Shown here in pieces: positions 44,110 through 56,203 of a stretch of DNA of 64,000 bases (position 1 is its first letter; each line of letters starts with the position of its first letter). Below the pieces are notes generated by a model. It saw only the letters and a program-made list of their open reading frames with translations, ran no database searches and was not told where the DNA came from. The stretch spans positions 55,475,209 to 55,539,208 of the forward strand of contig CM043971.1 in NCBI GenBank assembly GCA_014529385.2. Reading direction: 5' to 3'. The DNA is from Adiantum capillus-veneris. Its lineage: Eukaryota > Streptophyta > Polypodiopsida > Polypodiales > Pteridaceae. The position numbers were made by a program, and so were the translations under genes.

Positions 44110-47100
44110 GGACCACATGAGTTAGTACGTATGTACGAATATCTGCAAGGGCACAAGGTGCGCATCTTGGTAGATGATGGTGCTACGCACAATTTCATCA
44201 ATTACGGATTGGTGAAAAAGCTCAAACTGCCTCAAACTTCGAGTACCCACCGCTACAAGGTAGCAATGATGAATGGACATGATAGTGAAATATGGGATAC
44301 TCAATGCCGAGCTGTTCCATTGGAAGTACAAGGGTACTCTACTTGTTTGGATTTTCAAGTTATGAACATGGAAAGGACTGATGTGGTTCTTGGTAGGGAG
44401 TGGTTGCATAGCCTAGGGCCATCACTGATGCGTAGCTATGAGCAGAACAGTTTGATGTTTGATTCCCATGGCACACATGTGTTGTTGTTAGGAGAAAAAG
44501 ATATACCATCATCACCACTGATTTGTAGTGCCGAGCTTATGCAGCTCGTTTCTGATAATGAAATAGAATAGGTTTTTTTGTGTTACTCACTGTCTCATTT
44601 TCTTTCTAACATTGAATCTATTGAACATTCCTCAACGCCGCATGCTTCTCTCTCCTCTATTCCGCCAATTTCTAATTCTACACAAGCAAACGTTGCTAAT
44701 CAGTTACAAAAATTGTTAAAGGAATTTCAAGACTTCTTTCCTAATGATTTGCCATCAGGTTTACCGCCGACACGCTCAGTGCAACATGGCATTGACATGG
44801 CAGCAGGCTGTAAACCTGTTAGTAAACCACCTTACCGTATGAGTTACTCAGAGGCTGCTGAGGTGGAATGTCAGCTTACTGACTACCTTAGCAGAGGGTT
44901 TATACAATCCAGTTCTTCACCATGGGCTTCGCCTATCCTTTTGGTGAAGAAAAAGGATAGCAGTATGCGCATGTGCGTAGACTACCGGGGTTTAAATGCG
45001 GTTACAGTTAAGAACAAATACCCATTGCCAAGGGTAGATGAGTTATTTGATAAGCTAACTCATGCTCGCATTTTCACGAAAATTGACTTACGCTCAGGAT
45101 ATCACCAAGTCCGTATTCGGCTTGCCGATATACCTAAGACTGCATTCCGAACACGGTTTGGACATTACGAGTTTTTGGTGATGCCCTTTGGGTTAACCAA
45201 TGCGCCCACAACATTCATGACACTTATGGATAGTGTCTTGAAACCATATTTGGGCAAATTTGTCATTGTGTTCCTCGATGACATTCTAGTTTATAGTGCT
45301 TCTGAAGAAGAGCACTTACAACATCTCAGGTAGGTGTTTGAGTTGTTACGTGCACACAAGTTATATGCCAAGGAATCTAAATGTGATTTTCTCAAGGAAG
45401 AAATTCATTATTTAGGGCATGTTATTTCAGATAATGGCCTATACATGGATAAATCCAAAGTGGATACCATCTGGAAATGGCCACCTCCTAAAAATATGGA
45501 AGAGTTACAGATCTTTTTAGGCTTTGCAGGTTTTTACTGAAGGTTCGTTAAAAACTATGCTTACCTTGATGTACCTATGACGGACCACTAAAAGGCAAAG
45601 GTAAGGCTTTTCAATGGGGTTCCGCTCAACAGCAAAGTTTTGAAACACTCAAAGATGCATTAGCTACAGCTCCTATACTGGCTATTGTAGATCCTTTGAA
45701 ACCATTCGTTTTGGAAACGGATGCCAGTGACTGTGCCATTGGAGCAGTCCTGTTACAAGACGGACGGTCAATTGCATTTGAAAGTAAGAAGCTGGATGCA
45801 GCTCAAGAGAATTATTCTGCTTATGAACGTGAACTCTATGCAATAGTGTCTGCCTTAAAGACATGGCATCACTATCTGTATGGTGCTCAGTTCGACATTG
45901 TGTTTGACCATGAAAGCATCAAATGGTTTACACAACAAACAGATTTAAAGGGTCGAAAAGCCAGGTGGGCCGAGATCCTTTAGGAATATGACGGCAAGTT
46001 AAGGTATCGCAAAGGCCGATACAATGTAGTGGTAGACGCTCTCAGTCGAATGCCAGAGATCAATTCGCTCTTGTTCAGGGAACTTCGTAGTGAATTTTTA
46101 GAATCTCTCAAGGGAAAATATGAGCAAGATGAAACATATTCCAAAGTATGGAGCCATGTTCAAAAGAGGGATCCTTCTCACTGCAATGCAGGTAGTGTAC
46201 AGTTAACCTCTACACCTAGTTCTCCTTTATCAAGTAATGAACTAAAGCGATGGAAGCGTTTCACCATCGACAATGGGTACCTACTCCACAAGGGGAGAGT
46301 TTGTGTACCGACGGACACAAACATTCGGTGCCAATTCTTTATGAATGTCATGATAGTCCAAGTGCAGGGCACCAGGGGATTAGAAAAACTTATTCTCTCG
46401 TACGATGACAGTTTTACTGGCCAGGTCTACATGGCTTTGTTCAAGCTTATGTCTTGCATTGCCAAAAATGTCAAGTTAAGAAAGCAGAGCGCCTGAAAGC
46501 AGGAGGACTCTTACATCCTTTGGAAATTCCCAATGGAAAATGGGAAAGTATCTCCATGGATTTCATTGTAGGTTTACCAACCACTATACGAGGTCGTGAC
46601 TCAGTATGGGTGGTCGTAGACATGTTGATTAAACTATGTAAGTTTATTCCGACCAAATCAACGGTTAAGACACAGAAACTAGCAAGGTTATTTGTGGACA
46701 ATCTATACAAATTGTATGGGTTGCCAAGTAATATTGTTAGTGATCGTGACCCCAAGTTTAACAGCCACTTCTGGAGCGCTGTATTTAAACGATTGGGTAC
46801 ACAACTCAACCTCAGTACAACTGATCATCCAGAAACAGATGGTCAAACGGAACGAGTTAACCAGGTGCTAGAGGATATGCTAAGAACATACGTCAGCAAA
46901 AAACAGACAGACTGGGAAGAATACTTACCTATTCTCGAGTTTGCCTACAACAGTTCTAAGCATGTCACAACAGGCTTCAATCCATTCATGCTCATGTACG
47001 GGTTTCAACCTAGGTCACCAGTTACGGTGGGGTTGGCAACCGAAAAACTCCAATAGGTTAAGGATTTTCTCCAAGACCACATGGATACACTGAAACTTGC

Positions 47101-47615
47101 TCGTCTGAATGTCCAACAAGCACAGGATCGGTATAAGACGCTGATGAGAAACGTCGGCAAGTTATCTTCGAAGAAGGGAGGAAGTATTTTTACGTGTGCC
47201 AGAACATTCAGAAATTTTGAAAACTGGACCGACACCTAAAGTATCTCCCCAATATTGTGGGCCTTTCAAAATACTCAAGTGAGTTGGTGATCGTGCCTAC
47301 AAACTACTGCTACCATCACATTCTCGCATTCATCCGGTGTTTCATGTAAGCCGTCTACGAAAGCGGTTACATGGGAACCACAACGTCATTGACCAACAGG
47401 TTTTGGTTGATTACATTGAGCCTCCTACTTTATCGCATGAACCTGAACGTGTTATGGACTATCATGAGTTGCGTACACGGCATCATGTACGACAACAAGC
47501 CTTAATCAAGTGGAAAGACCGACCTGAAGAAGGTGCCACTTGGAAAAACATTAGTCTTCTTAAGAAGAAGTTTCCCACTTTTGTTTTCGAGGACGAAAAC
47601 TCTTCTTTAAGGGGG
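44110..47615 (+). pseudogene. Element B pol region with chromodomain
   Basis: Protease with VDDGATHNFI near 44.17 kb; reverse transcriptase about 44.8-45.5 kb with [25 protein letters not shown] and [10 protein letters not shown]; RNase H at 45.7-46.0 kb with LETDASDCAIGAVLLQ and AYERELYAIV. The integrase at 46.45-47.05 kb has CQKCQVKKAERL, SMDFIVGLP, SDRDPKFNS and TDGQTERVNQ. The chromodomain is at about 47.42-47.58 kb. The order is that of chromoviruses. It is broken a handful of times. Confidence 0.9.
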
Positions 47616-47621
47616 GAGTAA
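47609..47621 (+). other. Element B polypurine tract
   Basis: AAGGGGGGAGTAA directly before the TGTCAGG start of the 3' LTR. Confidence 0.9.
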
Positions 47622-47792
47622 TGTCAGGACAAGGGTCCTGTACCCTAAGAACTAGGATAGTCATGGACTACGGCCAAGGGTCGGGCTAGGCAGTGTGGAC
47701 AGGGGATCTGTCTAGGGCAAGGGGCTAGGAGCCCACCTATATAAAGGGAGGTTGGGAGGAGGATCTCAGACTCTAGTTCCCTAGTTCTTACA
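47622..47792 (+). repeat. Element B 3' LTR, 171 bp
   Basis: It starts TGTCAGGACAAGGG and ends TTCTTACA, and is followed by TGCTT. Confidence 0.95.
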
Positions 47793-48009
47793 TGCTTGTC
47801 GTGTCGGATGACTGAGATGCTTGAGGTGCTTGTCATGCTTGAGATGCTAGGGTGGGGTTGTACTTGAGGTGGGGTACCCAAGCTTGAGGGGTTTAAGGCC
47901 TGAGCTTGTGGTGAGAATTGGGCCCAAGATTGAGGGGCTTGAGGTGTCAAAAAAGTTAAACAAATATCCCTACAAGGAGGGGGCGAGCCATGCAGGTAGG
48001 GGGGGTGGT

Positions 48010-48067
<58 letters not shown>

Positions 48068-49010
48068 CCCCCAAAGGGCACCCCTTGCTCAAGAGGCAAG
48101 TAGGACACATGTCAAGCCCCTAGCTAGGTTTCCCTCAAGGAGTGTTCAAAGCAATGATAATTTAGTTAATTTAATTAATTATTTTTGCATTTATCAAGTC
48201 ATCTCTCTCAAAGGGAAAGGGGGACACTTGTCCCAGGGCTACCCTTGTTTCTTGATATGCATTGTGCATGTGATTGGCCAGGCTTGCAGGGATCCAATGA
48301 GCTTCCATGTTGAGCTAGAAGAGGGGGTCGACCAAAGCAAGAAGGGGGGTTGCTTGGGGGGTATTCTCCAAGCTAGTAGAGAAGTTGAGAGCCTACACCA
48401 ACACTCTTGGCTATGGAATGCAAATCCAATCAAGAGCCATGCTTCAATGATTAATCTTGCCATCTTTTCCATCTTCATTACTATGCTATTATGTATGCTA
48501 GCAAGAAGAGTGATGATAAGTGAAGAACTATTTCTTTCTCCTATGGATGTTTCTTCTTCCTCTTCCCTACCCTCATTCCCCGCTAGCTCTCTCCACCTTT
48601 GAAGGTGTTTGAGACCTTGGGACTGAGGCTTGGGATAGTTAAAGCTTTTTGCAAAGTCTATGTTATGCTCGTGATGCATGAAGCTTTACATCTTCATTGC
48701 ATCACCTAGGTCACAAGGAACACAAAGATTGTATTGTACCAAGTCGCTCTTGATGGGAGAATCTATAATACAAATGCCTATTGGAGGGGGGACCGGCTCC
48801 ACATAAATCCGGTCCTCAATTGTTGTCAAGTTCTCTAATTCTCTCTCTCTTGCTAAAGTATTGTTCATGCCAAGTTAATTAAGTACTATGATTATGTTGC
48901 TACCATCAATTAAGTTCACTCTCTATGTTCTCAAAGTAGTCTCACAAAAATGCCCTCTTTAATTCTCCCAATTCTACTATTCTCAAAGTTCATAGGCCAT
49001 TTCCATTACA
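47793..49010 (+). repeat. Element C 5' LTR, second part
   Basis: This resumes the LTR of element C after element B, starting with the TGCTT duplication and ending TTACA before the primer site. It shares AGGAGGGGGCGAGCC, CCCCGCTAGCTCTC-type sequence and GGAGGGGGGACCGGCTCCA with the element A LTR. It holds a CT microsatellite at 48011-48066. Confidence 0.85.
48011..48066. repeat. CT microsatellite in element C LTR
   Basis: About 27 CT units followed by CCCCCCCC. The element A LTR has a poly-A/(CA)n patch at the matching place (about 25931-25963), so this part of the LTR is prone to simple-repeat growth. Confidence 0.9.
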
Positions 49011-49011
49011 A

Positions 49012-49023
49012 TGGTATCAGAGC
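49012..49023 (+). other. Element C primer-binding site
   Basis: TGGTATCAGAGC followed by TATTGGTTTCTC, the same leader start as in element A. Confidence 0.9.
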
Positions 49024-50588
49024 TATTGGTTTCTCTTTTCTTGCTTAAGAAGAGAGGTCCTTAAGTTGCCCATGAAAGGTTGGGCATGTTAATTGCAATA
49101 GGGTAAGTGGGACAGGGATATATTATCTTGGTTGAGAAGGACTTAGTTCGAGGTAAACAATTGGGAACTATAATAGTCTTAATAATGGAGCCTCTCGGGG
49201 CTTGCCTTTGGCTTTACCATTATCGAGCTGCGAGCAAGCTCAACAGGAACCATAATCAACCGAGCAATGTTAGACCCTTTACACTAGTCTTTGCAATCAA
49301 CAGTGTCTAAACCACGGGTGTGGAGGCTTGAGAGCTGATTTTCAAAGTAAAGAGGGGTAGCGACTAAGGTGTTTGAGGGTACCAAAGCACAAAGTAATCT
49401 GTACATAAGTATAATTAGCAAGGCTGACAATAACCAAGAGAGTAGAATGAACATTGATAACTTTGATTTTGCACATGAAGGTGCTAATGATGATGCCCCC
49501 ATGTTTGTCAATTATCTTGTTACTAGGTTTGCGCAAGCTATGGGCAACCCTGCTTTGCAAGCCGAAGTTACCCAACAACTTCGTGCTTATGGAATTCCCT
49601 TCCTCTCCAAGAGGAGAGAGAGCTTAGGAGGCCTCTTGATGAGACCCCCAAAAGAAGACTCTCTCCCATACGAGAGGAGGAATCCAAAGAATGAGAAAAT
49701 AATGAATCCCTAAGTTCCTCTGAAGATGTGGCTCCACGAAGACGGTGGTCTAGATGATGGCCAACTCCTCCCAAGAGGAAACGGTCAACCCACAGTCCTT
49801 CTTCTCGTCACTTCGAAAGGCAAGAGAGGAAACAAAGAAAGAAAAGGGCAAGAAAGAGGCCACCCTCTTCTCCTTCTTCTTCACCTTCCTCCTCTTCCAA
49901 TGAAAGCTATGGGTATTCTCCTAGAGAATACAAGAGGGGAGGACATTGCAAATCATAGCATGCATGGAGAAGGTCACAAAAGCTCAAGAAGTTCAAAGAG
50001 GGAGGAAAGAATATCTCTTTTCTCACCTATGATGGAACCTTTGGTGCTACCGACAAAGTATTGGCCTTCATCCAGCAATTTGATGCCGCCTTTGGAGATG
50101 AGGGCTTCACAAAGTCCTCCAAGCTATGCCATGTAGCTATGCACTTCTAGAAATCGGCTCGTCATCAATGGTGGGCTAGCATTCGTGGCAACAACGATGA
50201 AGCCCCAAAGACATGGAAAAATCTACGAGTTTCCATCATGAAGCAATTCCTTGCAACCAATGCAAAGGACAAAGTGCTTACCGAATGGCGCAGGTTGAAG
50301 CTTCTCTCCCATGAGTCTATCCACAAATATGTAGACAAGTTTTGGGATTTACATCTCAAGGCTACTGTCTTTCAAAAGATAGACTTGGCCGAGCGAAAGC
50401 AACAATTTTGTGCGAGATTACCTGAAGAGATGGCCGAGCACGTCAACTCCCAACGGCTTGGTTCTATCACCGAAGTAATCCACCACACTACGGTTGCTTC
50501 GCGCATTAATTTTCAACAAGGGGCTAGACAAAATGTCACGCCCATGGAAAGAAAAGACAAAATGATGCAAAGGGGGAAACCAATGCCC

Positions 50589-50593
50589 AAAAT
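50589..50593. repeat. Target-site duplication AAAAT, left copy
   Basis: It precedes TGTTAGG and is repeated at 51258-51262. Confidence 0.85.
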
Positions 50594-51257
50594 TGTTAGG
50601 AAATAGGATGTAGCTAAGTAGATAATTGAGTAGTTTACTTAATGGAGAGAGATAATTTTCACACATGAGAGATTATAGAGTAGAGAGAGAGAGAGCACAC
50701 ACGATATACGTGGTTCACCCAATGTCGGCTACGTCCATGGGAAAGCAACCACTCAATGGTTTTAGTACTTCAAAACAAGAAGTGGATTACAAACGGATTA
50801 TACCCTTTTGGAGATCCCGCCTTACTTTACTCTCACCACCTCACATCAACTTCACAATGCACCACAATGCTTCACAATCCATTTTTGTGTGTAGAGGAGG
50901 CCTCCTTTTATAGGCCAAAAGGGCTGCCATCTCTCATGAGAGGCAACCATTTGTAGCCGCCCTTGTGTTGACAATCCAAATTGAACCCTCCAATCCTCCC
51001 ATGTGTGGCCGCCCTTGAGAAGACAAGTCCGCCTTTGAAATTGGCCACCGGCCATTGACTACCGGCCAAATGGCCAACTACTTTTTGACCACTTTCCGGT
51101 TGATGTCCGGCCATAATATTCCGACGAAGCCATTTTGGTTTGAAGCAAGTGATTTTTTCTTAACATATGATGGCTTCTCCTCATAATGGGGGGCCTTACA
51201 AATTTGCGTTTTTAATACAAAAAATTACAAGGGGTAAATCAGGCTCCATACTTAACA
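50594..51257 (-). mobile_element. Solo LTR (family S), 664 bp, flanked by AAAAT
   Basis: It shares with the copy at 7245-8036 the end TGTTAGGAAATA, the segments ACACGATATACGTGGTTCAC and CAACCACTCAATGG-type sequence, the TATAAAAGG box (minus strand, 50904-50912), GTGTGGCCGCCCTTGAG and the end CAGGCTCCATACTT(A/G)ACA. TG...CA ends and an exact five-base duplication show it is a solo LTR in gag of element C. The shorter length than copy 1 partly reflects a shorter GA tract and fewer GGCCACCGG units. Confidence 0.88.
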
Positions 51258-51262
51258 AAAAT
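51258..51262. repeat. Target-site duplication AAAAT, right copy
   Basis: This exactly matches 50589-50593. Confidence 0.85.
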
Positions 51263-51529
51263 TCTTCCCAAGGCAATTCCAACAACAACAATCGGTCCAA
51301 GGAGAAGGAAGTCTACAAAGTTCAAAACAAACTCTCTCCTAAAGAGCTTGAAACTTTTTACAAAGACCATAAATGTTTTAAGTGTGGGGAGCAAGGACAT
51401 GGCTACCGTTCTTGCCCTAAGAGAAATTCCCGTAATGAGACTCCTAGAGCTTCCACTATCGAAGCTCCAAAAGAGGATGCTCATTGCAAAGGATCACCTC
51501 TCTCGTATGCTTGGGGAAAGGTAAGGGAG

Positions 51530-52562
51530 CATGATGCTTTCATCTTGTTTGACTCTAGATGTACTCACAACTTCATATCAACAGAGTTGGCCACCAAGTT
51601 GGCCATTCAAGCTTTTGAGATGGGAGATATTGTTACTGCCGATACAGCTTTCAAGGGACAACAAAACCTCTGTTACTCCCTTGATTGGGAAGTTGAGGCT
51701 TCATGTCCAAAGCTACGTCGACAAAGAAGACTTTTTCATCTCTCCTCTCCAACATGAGGATGATATCCTAGGGACACCATGGTTCAACCACATGGCTGCC
51801 AACATGAAGTTCCCTGAAAGGAGAATCTACTTCACCTACAGGGAAACGAGCATGTTTATAGATGCTAGTGAGTCTAGTCATACTAGTCGTACTAGTGAGA
51901 TGTTTATAGATGCTAGTGAGTCTAGTCGTACTACACCTCTTGTGAATCCTCCTGCTTTTGATAAATCAATGAAGAGCTTAGTTTTTGTGTACATGATTTT
52001 TGTCAAAGAGTCCCTAAAGGGTCCTAATGTTTCATCAATGTAAATGTTAGGAATCAAGAAGAGTTAGACTTGTCTAATTGTCTAAAAGGATTCCAAGATG
52101 TGTTCATCGATGATATCCCTATGGACTTACCTTCAAAACGAGGGGATGATGACGATCAAATTGAGCTCCTACCAGGAAGCTCACCACCTAACAAGCCTCC
52201 TTATCGAGTTTCCCAAGCTCAACAAGAGGAGATCAGAGGCAAGTACAAGAATTGGTAGACAAAGGGGTGGTGAGGCCTAGCTCCTCTCCCTTTTGTTCTC
52301 CAATTCTTTTACTGCAAAAGAAAGATGGTACATACGGTATGTGTGTGGACTATCAAGCACTAAACCATATCACTATCAAAAACAAATTTCTTGTGCCTCG
52401 AGTAGAAGACCTGTTTGATAAGCTACAAGGTTCTACCTACTTTAGTAGGATTGACCTTAAAAGTGGCTATCATCAAATATGGATAGTGGATGAAGGTATC
52501 TTAAAGACCGCGTTTCGTACAACATTTGGTCTTTATGAATATCTAGTCATGGTCACCCTCAC
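51530..52562 (+). pseudogene. Element C protease and start of reverse transcriptase
   Basis: The protease region shows FDSRCTHNFISTELATKL near 51.55 kb and the LRLHVQSYVDKEDFFISPL segment shared with elements at 22.1 kb and 0.6 kb. Reverse transcriptase starts near 52.25 kb with GVVRPSSSPFCSPI, then MCVDYQALN and FSRIDLKSGYHQIW, and stops near 52.56 kb. The short segment MFIDASES is repeated in tandem near 51.85-51.94 kb. It is a truncated fossil. Confidence 0.85.
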
Positions 52563-52570
52563 CCTTGAAT

Positions 52571-53110
52571 AGTGGGCATACATGCCGCTACACTCTAATG
52601 GATGGGATCAATGCTTGATCAAGCCTCTTAGCAGCAACATCAGCTACAAACTCTCAAGACTGCATGAGGGATGAAGTTCAAGCTCTCCACCCAACCGCAG
52701 AGGGAATGATGAGAAAGCTCTCATCATCAAGCTATATGTAGTGGCTGGCTTGCCCACACTATCTTAAAAGGGTCGTGGTCAAGAGCGTGTACAATGTGTG
52801 CATGGTGTGGGGTGAAGGAGATAGCACGCAGAGATGGGTGGAGCCAACCTCATAAAAGTGATGAGAGAGCTCCTTATTTTTTCCATATAAAGAATAAGCA
52901 GAAGCCATGTACAATGAGTGGTCGAACAATAGTGGCATGTTTGACCCTGGTTAGTAGGCACACCACCTTCACCCCAACAACCTCCCACTTAAAGACAAGT
53001 GTGCCACTAAGGGGATCAACTATAGGAGACCTAGTAGAATATACAATGATAGATGACGTGATGTGGAAAACTACATCCTCATCTAGTAACCAACGGGAAG
53101 AATGCTGCAT
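52571..53110 (-). mobile_element. Copia-like 3' end and LTR remnant
   Basis: On the minus strand CTTTAAGTGGGAGGT, like a polypurine tract, precedes TGTTGGGGTGAAGG near 52977, an LTR-like start. The region resembles 16.78-17.17 kb, and the LTR start resembles that at 58227. Its far edge meets truncated element C near 52.57 kb. It is a decayed fossil of the same Copia family. Confidence 0.55.
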
Positions 53111-54640
53111 GTACCAAACACGTAAGCAAGAGGATAGCTAAAGGAAAATGTGACATCAATGTCACTAGCATACTTAGCCACCTCTCTAGCATGTGTCATC
53201 AAAACCATCTTTGCATCTCGCATACATCATTATCGCTATCTCATACATCACAAGAAATGACACCTAATGTGCCCTATGTGACTCATGAGTCATCACTATT
53301 GACTTGTCACACATGATGTCAAATCGGTGAATAGTGTAGTGTATATGCAGTAAAGTGGGAGATCACTTGACCACTAGACAATCGTAAACCAGATCAATGT
53401 CAACATATAGCTCAATTTAGCTCTACCAAAAAATTTATAAAGTTAGTGTCCAAAACCCTTTGCTAAACCAAGAAAACATGTACATAAGCAAGTGCAAAAA
53501 TACAATGCAAACACAAACGAGTGTCGCAATATCAAAGGTAACTAAAACCAGGGATATCAACTCTCAAAAGAGCATAAACTGCATAACCATATGAAGAATT
53601 AAAGAGCATATGTGCTTTATACACATTCCATAAAATAATGTGCAAAATCCAACAAATGCGTACAAGTTGTACATGTAACCTTTAGAACCAAAACTTGTGA
53701 CTATCAGTGTACATGTAGCCACAAACAACATACTGATAATCTCACTCCTATGAGAGTGGAAACAAGAACACAATTCCATGTCCAAAGGTGACAAAACCTG
53801 TCAAAGTGAGAGAAAACTCAATCAGTATCAAAGTGGGAGTAGTGCTCATCCACTATACCATCAAAGAGTAGAGAATAGATACATGCAATTATGGTGAGTA
53901 TTTGGGAAAAATTCGACAAAGCTTCCTCTACAGTTTGAGAAAAATATCAAATAAATTCACCAAATAAGCTATCATACACAAAACCTATACTTAAATCCAA
54001 TTAGGTTATGTGCAAAAAAAATGACTCAGCCTCTCATCCATAGACAACATACACCTATCCAAAATTTGACCGTATGGCTCTTTTTGGTAATCTAAAATGC
54101 ATAAACCATAATCAGACACTCAACCTCTCGACAACAAATCCACATATGGTATACATAAACTGCAAAGACCATGGCAATATGGCTCACCATCTTTTATGGT
54201 GTATGTACACTTTGAAATTGTGGTTTTAAAAAATTATATTGGTGAAGGGGGAATCTCTTTTCCTCATGTGCATTGGTTGGCATGTGCTATAATTCCATGC
54301 CAAGGTAGCATCTTCCTAGTTTCCATCGTGATCTTTTGGGTGGGTGTGTACTTGTAAAATTTGAAGGGATCAGTTGTATTTGAGTTGTGGTTTTGTGGAA
54401 GTTCATTTTTTATGGTTTGTGGTGCTGAATTTGTGTCTTGAATGCTATTGGGAGATGTCCCTTGCCCTTGTTTTCCCAATAGCTTTTTAGTGCCTGTCAT
54501 TGAGTAATTGCTTCAAGCTACCTTCAATTTATAGGTTTTGGGAGCCATTACATTTAGTTTTGCAAAGTTTAATGAAAAATCCAATGATATTGCCAAAGGT
54601 TTCATTGAGTAAATGGAGTTTGCATGTGTGCTTATCGACA
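53111..54640. other. No gene recognised
   Basis: AT-rich DNA with no coding frame or motif that I can support. It may be the decayed interior of the Copia remnant at 52.57-53.11 kb. Confidence 0.45.
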
Positions 54641-55640
54641 AATAGGACCTAGCATTAGTGCTACAACTTTTCTATTTCTATTTAAAGAGAGATGTTACAG
54701 AATGTTTGGAAGGCTACAAAAAGGAGAAACAATCAATCTAACCTCCTCAAGTTATGACTTATGAAATGGTAAGACATGCTTTTCTTGTAGATTTTCCTAT
54801 TGAAGACCCACACAAGGTATGGTAGACTATTCAAAGCTTGATATAGGATGAAGGCCATACCATAGAATACTTTGTGAAGGCATTCAATGCAATATAGACA
54901 AAGTGGTGTACATAATTGGGGGCACTAAAATTCCTCCATCCATATTGAATAAGGATAGGTTTCTTACAAGCTTGAGAAGAGGCCTATGCTTGAAGGTGGA
55001 GCTCAAGCAACCAAAGACCTTTGAAGAGATAGGTGAAATTGCAAAGAATAAAGAGTGGAAAGCAGAAAGCCTTAGTCAAAGTTGGAATCAATGTGGAGAC
55101 AAAGGTTGAAGTGAAAGTTGTCAATCAACCAAAGGTCCTCATCAATGAGCCAAGTTATGATCAACAAGCTTCTCATTATGTGATTTTTTTTTGCAAGGAG
55201 ATGCAAGAGGTAGTAGCTCTTATGAAGAATCTTAGTGTACATATGATGGAAAGTGTAAGCATTAAAAGCTATGGATATGGTCATGGCTATGGAAGCAATG
55301 AGGGGTACAAGTGGTAGAGGAAGAGGCATGGCTGAAGACGGGATATGTTCCAATGCTATGATTGTGGTGAATGGAGTCATAAAATCCCCCAATGTGACAA
55401 GCCAAAGAGAATGGTCGGTGATATGTTTCTCTTCCTTCACATATTTTTTCTCTAGCTCAAGATTATAGTATTGAGATGAAAGGGGAAGTAGAAGCAAGTG
55501 ATTTAATAGCTAAAGATAAGTGCAAGACAAAGGTGTTAAGCATACTCTGTTTGGAGAAAAAAAATGAAGATTCATGAGCTATGGTCATGTGGATACTACA
55601 TGCATCCACAAAGGTGGCTACTCGAGCTATTGAAAATTTC
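54640..55640 (+). pseudogene. Retrotransposon gag remnant with zinc knuckle
   Basis: The segment has the look of a Ty3-type Gag core: DEGHTIEYFVKAFNAI near 54.86 kb, a following LTSLRRGLCLKVELKQPKTF segment near 54.97 kb, and a CCHC knuckle CYDCGEWSHKIPQC near 55.36 kb. Between them is a Lys/Val-rich linker and a Gly/Tyr-rich part (GYGHGYGS). No LTR is attached. It is a strongly broken fossil. Confidence 0.6.
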
Positions 55641-56008
55641 TTTAGAGAAGGCAATCATAAAGGAGTATCAAAGGGACAATGAGATGAAGTGAGAGACAGC
55701 CTTAGAGTGCTTTTTGGCATAGTAGATATGGATGACATGGTGCCAATATTTGATGCAAAGAGTGAGTCTTAAGTTGGGACTCTAGATGGGGATGATTTTT
55801 GGAAGCTTTGTGGTAGAGGTGTTCGAGCTTTACATTCACATTCCAAATGCTTTTACTCATGCTTATAGCTTTTCTCACATGCACTAGAGCCCTTAGTTAT
55901 GGGTTGGCCACCCTTTCACCCTTCTTGTAGGAATTATAGGCATATAGGGGTTGCACCACAGACATCTTACCCCTTTTATTATTTATTCCCCATTTTGTGG
56001 ATTTTCTT

Positions 56009-56191
56009 TGTTGGGATGTTTTAAACATTTATTCTCGACCTAGAGTTGGCTCACTATACTGGTATAGACCCAATCCACATTGGTCATCTTGTATCATTCT
56101 GCTTCTAGAATTATTGAGTTGTTGACTTCTCTCTCTCTCTCTCTCTCATGTTCTTGTGGTTGTGTTTCTTCTTTCATTGCACACTCTAACA
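56009..56191 (+). repeat. Putative short LTR, 183 bp
   Basis: TG...CA ends (TGTTGGGATG to CTCTAACA), a small CT tract inside, and a primer site straight after. The short length fits a Copia or small non-autonomous LTR element. No partner LTR was found. Confidence 0.5.
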
Positions 56192-56203
56192 TGGTATCAG
56201 AAC
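56192..56203 (+). other. Primer-binding site
   Basis: TGGTATCAGAAC starts right after the putative LTR end CTCTAACA. Confidence 0.6.

Larger units (their letters stand above)
41906..47792 (+). mobile_element. Ty3 chromovirus element B, nearly whole, 5887 bp
   Basis: Two 171-bp LTRs, a TGCTT target duplication on both sides, a primer site, gag, protease, reverse transcriptase, RNase H, integrase, chromodomain and a polypurine tract are all present in order. The LTRs differ at 6 of 171 positions (3.5 percent), so insertion was fairly recent. The chromodomain segment LIKWKDRPEEGATWKN near 47.5 kb places it among chromoviruses; its short LTRs and its gag differ from elements A and C. Overall structure looks whole, but the coding part is broken about five times. 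It lies in the 5' LTR of element C. Confidence 0.95.
49440..51500 (+). pseudogene. Element C gag region, split by a solo LTR
   Basis: Gag opens with SRMNIDNFDFAHEGAND and continues with AQAMGNPALQAEVTQQLRAY, matching element A. Later parts include QFDAAFGDEGF-type sequence and KQFLATNAKDKVLTEWRRLK (about 50.24-50.3 kb). The CCHC knuckle CFKCGEQGHGYRSC (near 51.375-51.415 kb) lies after the solo LTR at 50594-51257. It is a broken fossil. Confidence 0.8.
41592..52570 (+). mobile_element. Ty3 element C (family of element A), split by two later insertions
   Basis: Its 5' LTR starts at 41592 (TGTCAGGAAAATC) and resumes after element B at 47793, ending at 49010. A primer site (49012-49023), gag with a CCHC knuckle, protease and the first part of reverse transcriptase follow. 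The element stops near 52.56 kb where Copia-like DNA begins, so integrase, chromodomain and 3' LTR are lost. Element B sits in the LTR and a solo LTR in gag. LTR start and gag resemble element A. It is a fossil, truncated and broken several times. Confidence 0.85.

Noticed and set aside
47793-49010. A separate solo LTR to the right of element B
   Set aside because: It begins with the element B target duplication and is followed by a primer site and gag, so it is the second part of the interrupted element C LTR.
53111-54500. A host gene on the minus strand (54264-54500 frame)
   Set aside because: It is a short low-complexity frame with no recognisable domain and no supported splice sites.
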